From an uncultured Oscillospiraceae bacterium (GTDB taxonomy: Bacteria; Bacillota; Clostridia; Oscillospirales; Oscillospiraceae), in NCBI GenBank assembly GCA_934572325.1, contig CAKTKT010000017.1, positions 1 to 33,951 of the forward strand: 33,951 nt of DNA, given 5' to 3'. Positions 22,181-29,663 of this stretch are shown in pieces; position 1 is the first letter of the stretch, and each line of letters starts with the position of its first letter. The notes beneath the pieces were generated by a model, which worked only from the letters and a program-made list of their open reading frames with translations, had not been told where the DNA came from and did not search any database. A program made the translations under genes and the position numbers.

Positions 22181-25100
22181 TCACAGCACGACGTACACCG
22201 TGACGTCGGCAGTCGGCGTTCTGCCCTGAAACTTATCCGCGTCAAGCGCGATGAGCTTCACGCCGTCCTCCGCAGCGTGATCCGCTGTCACCTCGCATTT
22301 ATCTCCGCTGAATGTAAGCGCCAGCGAGTTTTCGGGCGAACACAGCCAGAGGACATTGTCGGGTCTCGTGCCGTCGGCATACCTGGCATAAAATGTCACG
22401 CTGTCGCCGACATGGAGCGTACACTCGCTCCCAATCTCGCCTGATGTGTCCGCTTGATAGTATATTATCAGCTTGTCGGCGGAGCTGTCAAAGCTCGTCG
22501 GCGCGCCGTCCGCGCCGATGGCGTACACCGAGGGGGCAAGCTCCGCGCCGTCATAAATGACACTGCTGCTGCCGTCAAAGTACAGCTCCGGCGTGCCGCA
22601 GTCATGGATATTGCAGTTTGTGAACACCGCGCCGGTGCAGTCGATGAGATTGACCGCACACGAGGAGCAGTCATATATCTCCGTGTCGCGGACATCTAAG
22701 CCCTGGCTCGTGTTGGCCTGTATGCCGACCGTGCCGCAGCCGTAGAGACGGCAGTCGGCAATGCTTATATCACTGCACGCATCAAAATAGAGCACGCCGC
22801 CGTAGCATGAGCCGGGCTTCTCCGTGTGTCCGGCGGTAAAGCCGGAGAGCGTGATTCCGCTGCACTCCCTGAAGCCCAGCACATCGACATAGCGCGGTAT
22901 GGCGGCGACGGTCGCATTGTTCTCGCTGATAATGCTGAGATTTTCAACGCCGGTTATCACAAGCCCCGGTCCGTCAAAATCACTGAGCCAGTAGTAATAA
23001 TTGCTGCCATAGCCGCCGTAGGACGCCGCCGTGGAGAGGTCGAAGGTCTCCGCATCGAGGTATATGACGGTATTCGGCGCAATGGCTGCGAGAAATTCAT
23101 CCACCGTCGCGGCGCGCACCTCGGTCATGCCGTCGGCATTGACGCGGCTGTTCAGCGCGGGAGGCTCCTTGACCTCAGGACCGGCGTATACCGTTCTTTC
23201 CAGTGCCATCGTGCGCAGCGCCTCATCCGTCAGCTCCGCGCCGGAGGCATCGACGGCGGCGCTGCCGCCCTCGGCGTACACGGGCACAGCCGCGGGAACA
23301 TCGAATTCGCACCCGCCGACCGTCAGGCACACGGCGAGGTCGCTTGCCGTGCGCAGGTCGAGCAGCGCCTCGCTGAACGAATTATCCCTCACCGCCGTGC
23401 CGAGCAGGGCGCAGTCGGTCGAATATGTAAGCCCCATGAGCGAGCGAGCGCTGTTGCCCGTAACGTCGCAGTTGACGACGGCGAAGGCGGTGGTGCTCTC
23501 TGCTCTGAAAATGTACGATGCAGAGTCCGCGCCGCCGCAGTCGTACACGCGGCAGCCCGTCACGCGCACATCGCGGCACGAATGGGCGATGACGGCGTTC
23601 TGCGTACATTCATAAATATCGCTGTCATTGACGAACACGCGCTGGGAGTTCGTGGCAAACACGCCGACGACGCCGCAGCCGTACAGCCCGCAGGAGTTGA
23701 CGGCAACGTCCGTGCAGCTATCGACGCGCACGACATTACCCGCGCAGTACCCCGGCGCTTCCTCATGCCCGAGCGTCAGCCCGCTGAGCGTCACGCCGGT
23801 GCAGGAGGAGAGCCTGACGACATTGGCATAGCGCGGCAGGGTGGTGATCTCCACGTCGCCGTCGGCTTTTATCGTGAGGTTGCTGACGCCGGAGATATCA
23901 AGCTCATAGCCGTCGAAGGCGTCGCTCCATGTATAGCACGTGCCCGCGCCCGCCGCGCCGTAATCCGCCGCAGAGGTGAGATCGTACCTCCCCGCGCGCA
24001 CGGTGATGACGGTGTTCGAGCCTATCGCGCCCAAAAGCTCATCCACGGAGGCGACGGTGACGAGGCGGAGCGCACCGGGGGCGGGCGTTTCACCGGCGGG
24101 CGCAGAAGGCGCAGTGTCAGCGCTCCCCGTTCCCCTGCCCACGCTCGGCGCGAGCGCCGCGCCGCACCCCGCGAGCAGCAGCACCGCCGCCAGCGCGAGG
24201 GCAAGGGAGGCCCTTCCTTTGGTCTTGAACGTCATGATCTGCTCCAGCCTTTCCTTCAAATCTCGTTTCTGCGTGGCAAAGCTCGTGGCGAGGGCGCTCG
24301 TCCGCGAGCCGGCGCGCGAGGCGAGGGAGAGCAGCGTCTCGCCGTAGCTTCGCTTCTCATCCTCGCTCATGGTGCGGATAACGCGCTCGTCACAGCTCAG
24401 CTCGCACACGCGCTCAAGCTCGCGCCGGAAAAGCGGCACGGCGGGATCAAACCAGTACACCGAGAACACGAACGCCGCGAGCCACTTGTACGCGATGTCG
24501 CCGCGGCGGTAGTGCGTCAGCTCGTGGCGAAAGATGTTCGCGAGCATATCCGGCGTATACTCCCGGCAGGGCAGCACGAGCGTCGGGCGGAAAACGCCCA
24601 TCAGCATCGGCGAGGACACGCAGCGCGAGCGGACGAGCCCCGGCTTATTTTTGCCGGGCATGGCGAAATAGAGCGCAAGGTCCTTATCCGTCGGCTCGCG
24701 CTCCGTGCGGCGTATGGCGCGGACAAAGCGGTAATACCCGACAATATACCGCGCCGCGCTGACCGCCGCCCCGATGAGCCACACCGCGCACCACAGCCGC
24801 GGCGACGTGAGCGCGCGCTTTGCCGCGCTCCATGAAAACGCAGTCTTGCCCGCGCCCTCAGCGCCGGTCGCGGCGGGCGCATCCCCCGCATCCTCTTCAT
24901 CCGCGAGCTCCGATGTGCGGTTATATGTGCGCAGATAGCCGTCGTAATCATCCCTTGACGCACCGGTGCTCCATGTGCTGCCGTAGGGGCGCGCGGTCTG
25001 CGCCGGTGCTGCGGCGGGCGCGCTTCCCGCCGCACCGCCGACCGGGATAAGCCCCGGCAGCGGCACGACAAAGCGCAGCAGCACCACGAGCCACGCGAGG

Positions 25101-25216
25101 TAATAGAACACGCCCGGCAGGCGCTTGCCGAACACGCGGCGCACGAGCATGAGAAAAAGCCCCATGAGCGTGGCGCTCACGCCGAGGAGAAAGAGCGCCT
25201 TCAAAGCGTCCGTCAT
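22181..25216 (-). CDS. BlaR1-like M56 membrane metalloprotease fused to two beta-helix modules
   Basis: 1011 residues. The N-terminal ~350 are a BlaR1/MecR1 antirepressor unit: membrane helices at about 4-25, 36-57, 141-162 and 336-352, the zinc-protease motif HELTH at 231-235, and the second site CELSCDERVI near 271-280. The fourth helix ends in LLLAGCG, a lipobox-like sequence. The penicillin-binding sensor domain of BlaR1 is absent. Instead there are two right-handed beta-helix modules (about 384-690 and 704-905), each opening with a VDELLGAIGSNTVI-type segment and rich in LYGCG and DIYEC turns, then an Ig-like tail (about 910-1011). The start overlaps blaI by ATGA. I infer that an outer ligand triggers BlaI cleavage. 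Confidence 0.88.
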   Translation of the reverse strand: MTDALKALFLLGVSATLMGLFLMLVRRVFGKRLPGVFYYLAWLVVLLRFVVPLPGLIPVGGAAGSAPAAAPAQTARPYGSTWSTGASRDDYDGYLRTYNRTSELADEEDAGDAPAATGAEGAGKTAFSWSAAKRALTSPRLWCAVWLIGAAVSAARYIVGYYRFVRAIRRTEREPTDKDLALYFAMPGKNKPGLVRSRCVSSPMLMGVFRPTLVLPCREYTPDMLANIFRHELTHYRRGDIAYKWLAAFVFSVYWFDPAVPLFRRELERVCELSCDERVIRTMSEDEKRSYGETLLSLASRAGSRTSALATSFATQKRDLKERLEQIMTFKTKGRASLALALAAVLLLAGCGAALAPSVGRGTGSADTAPSAPAGETPAPGALRLVTVASVDELLGAIGSNTVITVRAGRYDLTSAADYGAAGAGTCYTWSDAFDGYELDISGVSNLTIKADGDVEITTLPRYANVVRLSSCTGVTLSGLTLGHEEAPGYCAGNVVRVDSCTDVAVNSCGLYGCGVVGVFATNSQRVFVNDSDIYECTQNAVIAHSCRDVRVTGCRVYDCGGADSASYIFRAESTTAFAVVNCDVTGNSARSLMGLTYSTDCALLGTAVRDNSFSEALLDLRTASDLAVCLTVGGCEFDVPAAVPVYAEGGSAAVDASGAELTDEALRTMALERTVYAGPEVKEPPALNSRVNADGMTEVRAATVDEFLAAIAPNTVIYLDAETFDLSTAASYGGYGSNYYYWLSDFDGPGLVITGVENLSIISENNATVAAIPRYVDVLGFRECSGITLSGFTAGHTEKPGSCYGGVLYFDACSDISIADCRLYGCGTVGIQANTSQGLDVRDTEIYDCSSCAVNLIDCTGAVFTNCNIHDCGTPELYFDGSSSVIYDGAELAPSVYAIGADGAPTSFDSSADKLIIYYQADTSGEIGSECTLHVGDSVTFYARYADGTRPDNVLWLCSPENSLALTFSGDKCEVTADHAAEDGVKLIALDADKFQGRTPTADVTVYVVL

Positions 25217-25593
25217 ATCTCCCCACCCTTTCTGAACATCGCGCGAAGCTCGTCAATGTCGTCCTCGCTCAGCTCATCCGACTGCACCAGCGCCGCGACA
25301 AGGCTCTTCGCGCTGCCGCGATAGAGGCGGCATATCAGCCGCTCCGTCGCCCAGTCGTTGTATTCCTTTTCCGACACGAGCGGCGTATAGTAGAACGCCC
25401 CCCGCTTCTCCTGCGCCACAGCGCCCTTGGCGACGAGGCGCTGCACGAGCGTTTTTACGGTCGTCGCCTCCCAGCCGCGCCTTTCCTTGAGCGCGCGGCG
25501 TATCTCCCCGACAGGCAGCGCCGTCCGCGCGTCCCACAGCACGCGCATGACCTCCAGCTCGCTGTCGCTTATCCTTTCCGCAAGATTCTCCAT
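25213..25593 (-). CDS. blaI: BlaI/MecI/CopY-family repressor
   Basis: 126 residues. The winged HTH covers about 8-75 (ISDSELEVMRVLWDA, TTVKTLVQRLVAKGAV, and GAFYYTPLVS as the wing). A helical dimerisation and cleavage region ends in LVAALVQSDELSEDDIDELR. Members repress by binding TACA/TGTA-type palindromes until a coupled M56 protease inactivates them. It sits 24 nt after the lipoprotein gene with AGGGGGAG before its ATG, and its stop overlaps the M56 gene start. The operators upstream of the lipoprotein gene would place all three genes under its control. The symbol describes the family, not beta-lactamase regulation. Confidence 0.93.
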   Translation of the reverse strand: MENLAERISDSELEVMRVLWDARTALPVGEIRRALKERRGWEATTVKTLVQRLVAKGAVAQEKRGAFYYTPLVSEKEYNDWATERLICRLYRGSAKSLVAALVQSDELSEDDIDELRAMFRKGGEI

Positions 25594-25617
25594 TTTCCCG
25601 CTCCCCCTTGTCTTTTT

Positions 25618-27399
25618 TTATCGAGGGTAAACGTACTCGACGAGCCTGCCGCGCTCGAAGGTATAGTCAAGGCTCTTGAGCTTTTCGCCGTCATAGGTCA
25701 CCTTGCTGTCCGTGACGACAAGCTCCGGCGTGCCGCAGTTGTGGATATTACAGTTGGCGAAAACCACGTCGTCGCAGGTGTAAAAGCTCGCGGCGGAGTA
25801 GGTGCAGTCGTATATCTCCGTATCGTCGAGCGTGATGCCGCGGCTGTTTTCCGCAATGACGCCGACCGTGCCGCAGCCGAAAAGGCGGCTTCGGTCAATG
25901 GTAACGCTGTCGCACCGCGAGAATTTCAGCACCCCGCCGGAGCACTCGCCCGGCTTCTCGGTATGCCCCAGCGTCACGTTGCCGATCCCTATATTCGTGC
26001 AGCCGGAGAAGGTCAGCACATCGGCATAGCGCGGCACGGCGGAGATCGTCGCGTTCACGCCCTCGGCGCTCATTATCGAGAGGTTGTCCACCCCGTATAT
26101 CACAAGCCCCGGTCCGTCGAAGCTCTCCTCCCAGCCGTACCACTCTCCGCCCGCGCCGCCGTAGAGCGTGGCGGCGGAGAGGTCATATAGCTCCGCATTG
26201 AGGAAAATTGTCGTGTCGGGCGCTATCGCGGCGAGAAGCTCATCAACGGTGGAGACGTGCACCTCGCGTATGCCGTCGGCGTTGACCGTCACGTCGAGCT
26301 CGACCTCGGGGGCTTTCTCGGGCGCGGTGTATTCCGCCTCGGCGCGCTCCATCGCAAAGAGCATATCCTGCGTCAGCTCCTCGCCGTCGGCGGTGACAGC
26401 CGTGCCGTCGGCATACTCGCTGTACAAAAGCGGGAAGTAGAGGCTTCTGTCAAAGCGGCACTTATCAACCGTGACGCTCTCGCCCGTTATCTCGAAGAGC
26501 GCACGGTCAAACGCGGTGCTGCCGCTCACGGCGCAGCCGAGCAGCGCTGCGCCGTGGACGGACGACGCGCTGAAGAGCGCCGCGCCGGTGCAGTTGCGTA
26601 TATCCGTGTTCACCACAGCAAAGCCGGTGGTCGTGTCGGCGGCGAAGAGCGCGGAAAAGCCGCTCAAGCCGCAGTCAAACACATCGCAGCGCTCCACGCG
26701 CACATCCGTGCAGCGGCTGGAGACGACCGCGCTGTCGGAGCAGTCGAAGATGGACGAGTCGGAGATATATACGTTCCGGCAGGAGTACGCCTGCACGCCG
26801 ACCGTGCCGCAGCCGTAGAGCGCGCAATCGCTTATTTTAGCGCCGTTCACGCCGTCGAGCAGCACCACGCCGCCCGCGCACACGCCCGACTCCTCCGTAT
26901 GCCCGACGGTCATCCCGTGCAGCAGCAGCTCGGAGCCGCCCTCAAGCCGCAGGACGTTCGCGTATCTCGGTACGGCGGAGATCGTCACCCTCGCGCCGTC
27001 TGCCGCGACGACGGCGAGGTTTTTCACGCCGGAGATTATAAGCTCAAACGCCTTGCCGCTGTAGCCCTTGCTGTCCGTGTCGTAAACCTCCTCCCAGCGG
27101 TAGCGCGCGCCGCTTGCCGCCGCGCCGTAGTCGGAGGCGGTCGAGAGGTCATAATGCCCCTCGGCGAGGATGATCTGTGTGTTGTCGCCTATCGCTGCGA
27201 GCAGCTCATCCACCGTGGCAGCGCGGACGATGTTTTCCCACGAGCCCTCAACGGGCGGCTCTCCCGCCGTCGGCATCGGCGTGGGCGGTGTATCGGGGCT
27301 TGACGTGTCCGGCATATCCGCCGTGCTCCCCGCCTCGCCGCACCCGACGAGCGAGAAAAGCATGATCGCCGCAAGCATAAAACACAGGGCTTTTTTCAT
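25618..27399 (-). CDS. Lipoprotein with two right-handed beta-helix modules
   Basis: 593 residues. The signal peptide ends in the lipobox SLVGC with the lipid-bearing Cys at 20, then a Pro/Thr-rich linker to about residue 55. Two homologous modules follow (about 58-330 and 370-580). Each opens with TVDELLAAI and a YDLS segment, continues with AVPRYA, GHTEESGVCAGGV-like and LYGCGTVGV turns, and repeats short strands ending in DC or NC, as in a pectate-lyase-type parallel beta-helix. No catalytic residues of a known polysaccharide lyase are obvious. The same module occurs twice in the M56 protein of this operon, so both probably see the same ligand. GGAGG precedes the ATG. Confidence 0.88.
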   Translation of the reverse strand: MKKALCFMLAAIMLFSLVGCGEAGSTADMPDTSSPDTPPTPMPTAGEPPVEGSWENIVRAATVDELLAAIGDNTQIILAEGHYDLSTASDYGAAASGARYRWEEVYDTDSKGYSGKAFELIISGVKNLAVVAADGARVTISAVPRYANVLRLEGGSELLLHGMTVGHTEESGVCAGGVVLLDGVNGAKISDCALYGCGTVGVQAYSCRNVYISDSSIFDCSDSAVVSSRCTDVRVERCDVFDCGLSGFSALFAADTTTGFAVVNTDIRNCTGAALFSASSVHGAALLGCAVSGSTAFDRALFEITGESVTVDKCRFDRSLYFPLLYSEYADGTAVTADGEELTQDMLFAMERAEAEYTAPEKAPEVELDVTVNADGIREVHVSTVDELLAAIAPDTTIFLNAELYDLSAATLYGGAGGEWYGWEESFDGPGLVIYGVDNLSIMSAEGVNATISAVPRYADVLTFSGCTNIGIGNVTLGHTEKPGECSGGVLKFSRCDSVTIDRSRLFGCGTVGVIAENSRGITLDDTEIYDCTYSAASFYTCDDVVFANCNIHNCGTPELVVTDSKVTYDGEKLKSLDYTFERGRLVEYVYPR

Positions 27400-27504
27400 T
27401 TTTTGTTCCTCCGCATCTTTATTATAATAATATGTATTCTTAATGACGTATTTTCCCTCAGCTCTGTTTCCGAAACGGCGGAATTTTCTTTGCAGCCGTG
27501 CAAA

Positions 27505-27517
27505 GACTACATCAGTC
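27505..27517 (-). promoter_or_regulatory. BlaI-like operator, downstream copy
   Basis: GACTACATCAGTC, a GACT-N5-AGTC palindrome just after the expected transcription start (~27521). It shares the GACTACA half-site with the upstream copy; BlaI/MecI operators carry TACA/TGTA half-sites of this kind. Confidence 0.68.
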
Positions 27518-27527
27518 GTCTATGTGC

Positions 27528-27556
27528 AATATATCATATCAGACTACACTTGTCAA
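27528..27556 (-). promoter_or_regulatory. Promoter of the beta-helix/BlaI/BlaR1 operon
   Basis: Minus-strand TTGACA (complement of 27551-27556), 17 bp, TATATT (complement of 27528-27533). The leader of about 120 nt holds two small inverted repeats (CTTTGC/GCAAAG and TTCCG/CGGAA) but no riboswitch I recognise. Confidence 0.88.
27542..27554 (-). promoter_or_regulatory. BlaI-like operator, upstream copy
   Basis: GACTACACTTGTC, containing TACA-CT-TGTC (9 of 10 positions of the CopY box TACAnnTGTA). It overlaps the -35 box and the spacer. It lies 37 bp from the downstream copy, with 10 of 13 bases shared. Confidence 0.72.
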
Positions 27557-27615
27557 CTGAGTTTTGCCGAAAATGTGAATATTCTGAAATATTACGCCGC
27601 GGCGGTCAAGAAATG

Positions 27616-27643
27616 TTGAAATTATGCGGGAATGTGGTATAAT
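27616..27643 (+). promoter_or_regulatory. Promoter of htpG
   Basis: TTGAAA at 27616-27621, 16 bp, and a perfect TATAAT at 27638-27643 with a TGTGG extension. There is no CIRCE element between it and htpG. It is divergent from the beta-helix operon promoter. Confidence 0.85.
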
Positions 27644-27683
27644 ACTCAATTATGAAAACAATTATCTTGGAGGCGTATACTTA

Positions 27684-29600
27684 ATGGCAAAAAAACAGTT
27701 CAAAGCGGAGTCGAAGCGTCTTTTGGACCTGATGATAAACTCCATCTACACGAATAAGGAGATATTTCTCCGCGAGATCATATCCAATTCGTCCGACGCG
27801 ATAGACAAGCTCTGCTATCTGTCGCTGACGGACAACTCCGTCGGGCTCAACCGCGACGATTTCAAGATAGACATCATCGTCGATAAGGACGCGCGCACGC
27901 TCACCGTGCGCGACAACGGCATCGGCATGACCGCCGAGGAGGCGGAGAACGATCTCGGCGTCATCGCAAAGAGCGGCTCGCTCCAATTCAAGGGCGAGAT
28001 GGACGCGGTGAAGAGCGAGAATGAGGATCTCTCCATCATCGGTCAGTTCGGCGTCGGCTTCTACTCGGCGTTCATGGTCGCGGACGAGGTGACGGTGCTC
28101 ACGCGCAAGTTCGGCGAGGACAAGGGCGTGAAGTGGGTCAGCCGCGGCGCGGACGGGTACACCGTCGGCGAGTGCGGCAAGGATAGCGTCGGCACGGACG
28201 TCATCATGCACATCAAGCCCGACACGGACGAGGAGATCTACGGCACTTATCTGGAGACGTGGAAGCTCAAGGCGCTGGTGAAGAAATACTCCGACTATGT
28301 CCGCTGGCCGATAAAGATGGACATCGAGCATCAGGAGCGCACCGAGACCGGCGAGAAAAACGACGACGGCACGCCCAAGTACGAATATAAGATGGTCACC
28401 GAGAACGAGACCGTCAACAGCATGATCCCCATCTGGCAGCGCTCCAAGAGCGAGGTCACGGACGACGACTGCATCGCCTTCTATAAGGAAAAGAACCGCG
28501 AGCGCAAGGATCCCTGCGCGCTCGTGCGGATAAGCGCCGAGGGCGCGGTGAGCTATAAGGCGCTGCTGTTCATCCCGGGCGAGGAGAACGAGAACGCCTT
28601 CACCGGCGACAACAGGGGCGGCATCACGCTCTACTCCAACGGCGTGATGATAATGGAGAAGTGCGACAAGCTCGTGCACGATTACTTTGAGTTCGTCAAG
28701 GGCGTGGTGGACTCCCCCGACCTCTCGCTCAACATCTCCCGCGAGATTTTGCAGCACGACAGGCAGCTTCGCATAATCGGGCAGAACCTTGAAAAGCGCA
28801 TCAAGGGCGAGCTTGAAAAGCTCATGCGCGACGACAAGCCCAAGTATGAGGAGTTTTTCAAGAACTTCGGCGTACACCTCAAGTGCGGCGTGTGCGACGA
28901 GTACGGGCGCTATAAGGACTTTCTGCGCGACCTGCTGATCTTCTACACGTCCGAGGACAGGCAGATCACGCTCAAGGAATACGCGGAGAATATGCCCGAG
29001 AGTCAGAAGGCGATATACTTCGCCTCCGCCGACTCCGTCAGGCACGCGATGAGTCTGCCGCAGTGCAAGGAGGTCAGAAACCGCGGGTACGAGCTGATAT
29101 ACCTCACGAGCCCTCTGGACGAGATGGTGCTGGAGGCGCTGCGCGATCAGGACGGCAAGCCCTTCTGCAACGTCGTGACGGACGATCTCGGCTTCGACAC
29201 CGAGGAGGACAAGAAGGCGGCGGAGGAGCGCGACGTTGAAAACAAGGACTTTCTTGAGTTCGTCAAGACCGCCGTGGGCAATGACGTGACGAAGGTGCGC
29301 CTTTCCAACAAGCTCGCGGATATGCCGTGCGCGCTGACGACGGAGGGCGGCATCACGCTGGAGATGGAGAAATACTTCCGCCGCGGACCGAGCGAGGAGA
29401 TGCGCAAGGTGCGCGCCAACCGCGTGCTGGAGCTCAACCCCGATCACCCCGCCGTCGCCGCGCTCAAGAGCGCGTATGAAAACGATACCGAGAAAGCCAC
29501 GCATCTTGCAAGGGTGCTGGAAACTCTCGCGGAGATGATGGCGGGCGTCGAGGTCGAGGATCCGGCGGACTTCGTCAGGCTCGTGAGCGAGCTGTTTTGA
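27684..29600 (+). CDS. htpG: Molecular chaperone HtpG (Hsp90)
   Basis: 638 residues, a full-length bacterial Hsp90. The N-terminal ATPase part has EIFLREIISNSSDAIDKLCY, DNGIGM and GQFGVGFYSAFMVAD. The middle domain carries KDFLEFVKTA-type and LNISREILQHDRQL segments, and the C-terminal dimerisation part ends in FVRLVSELF. It is an ATP-driven cytoplasmic folding chaperone. The open frame extends 20 residues upstream, but GGAGG at 27669-27673 and the conserved KKQFKAESKRLLDLM start fix 27684. It opens a plus-strand run with hemW, a VanW protein and metG. Confidence 0.98.
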   Translation: MAKKQFKAESKRLLDLMINSIYTNKEIFLREIISNSSDAIDKLCYLSLTDNSVGLNRDDFKIDIIVDKDARTLTVRDNGIGMTAEEAENDLGVIAKSGSLQFKGEMDAVKSENEDLSIIGQFGVGFYSAFMVADEVTVLTRKFGEDKGVKWVSRGADGYTVGECGKDSVGTDVIMHIKPDTDEEIYGTYLETWKLKALVKKYSDYVRWPIKMDIEHQERTETGEKNDDGTPKYEYKMVTENETVNSMIPIWQRSKSEVTDDDCIAFYKEKNRERKDPCALVRISAEGAVSYKALLFIPGEENENAFTGDNRGGITLYSNGVMIMEKCDKLVHDYFEFVKGVVDSPDLSLNISREILQHDRQLRIIGQNLEKRIKGELEKLMRDDKPKYEEFFKNFGVHLKCGVCDEYGRYKDFLRDLLIFYTSEDRQITLKEYAENMPESQKAIYFASADSVRHAMSLPQCKEVRNRGYELIYLTSPLDEMVLEALRDQDGKPFCNVVTDDLGFDTEEDKKAAEERDVENKDFLEFVKTAVGNDVTKVRLSNKLADMPCALTTEGGITLEMEKYFRRGPSEEMRKVRANRVLELNPDHPAVAALKSAYENDTEKATHLARVLETLAEMMAGVEVEDPADFVRLVSELF

Positions 29601-29610
29601 GCCTGCGCGA

Positions 29611-29628
29611 GCGCGGCGCGCGCCGCGC
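29611..29628. other. 18-bp perfect GC palindrome between htpG and hemW
   Basis: GCGCGGCGC followed by its exact reverse complement, 10 bp after the htpG stop, without a T run. It may form a stable RNA hairpin that protects the htpG 3' end or weakens read-through into hemW. No gene lies in the 63-bp gap. Confidence 0.45.
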
Positions 29629-29663
29629 GGTATAGTTAAAACCGATTCGGAGAAACTACTTTT

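Noticed and set aside
22826..24835. A 669-codon open frame on the plus strand, antisense to the M56 gene
   Set aside because: The translation is low-complexity Arg/Ala/His-rich without any domain, and it mirrors a clear protein on the other strand. Long antisense frames are expected in GC-rich DNA.
22181..25593. Beta-lactam resistance (bla/mec) operon
   Set aside because: The protease and repressor fit, but no beta-lactamase or penicillin-binding protein gene follows, and the sensor domain is a beta-helix, not a transpeptidase-like domain.
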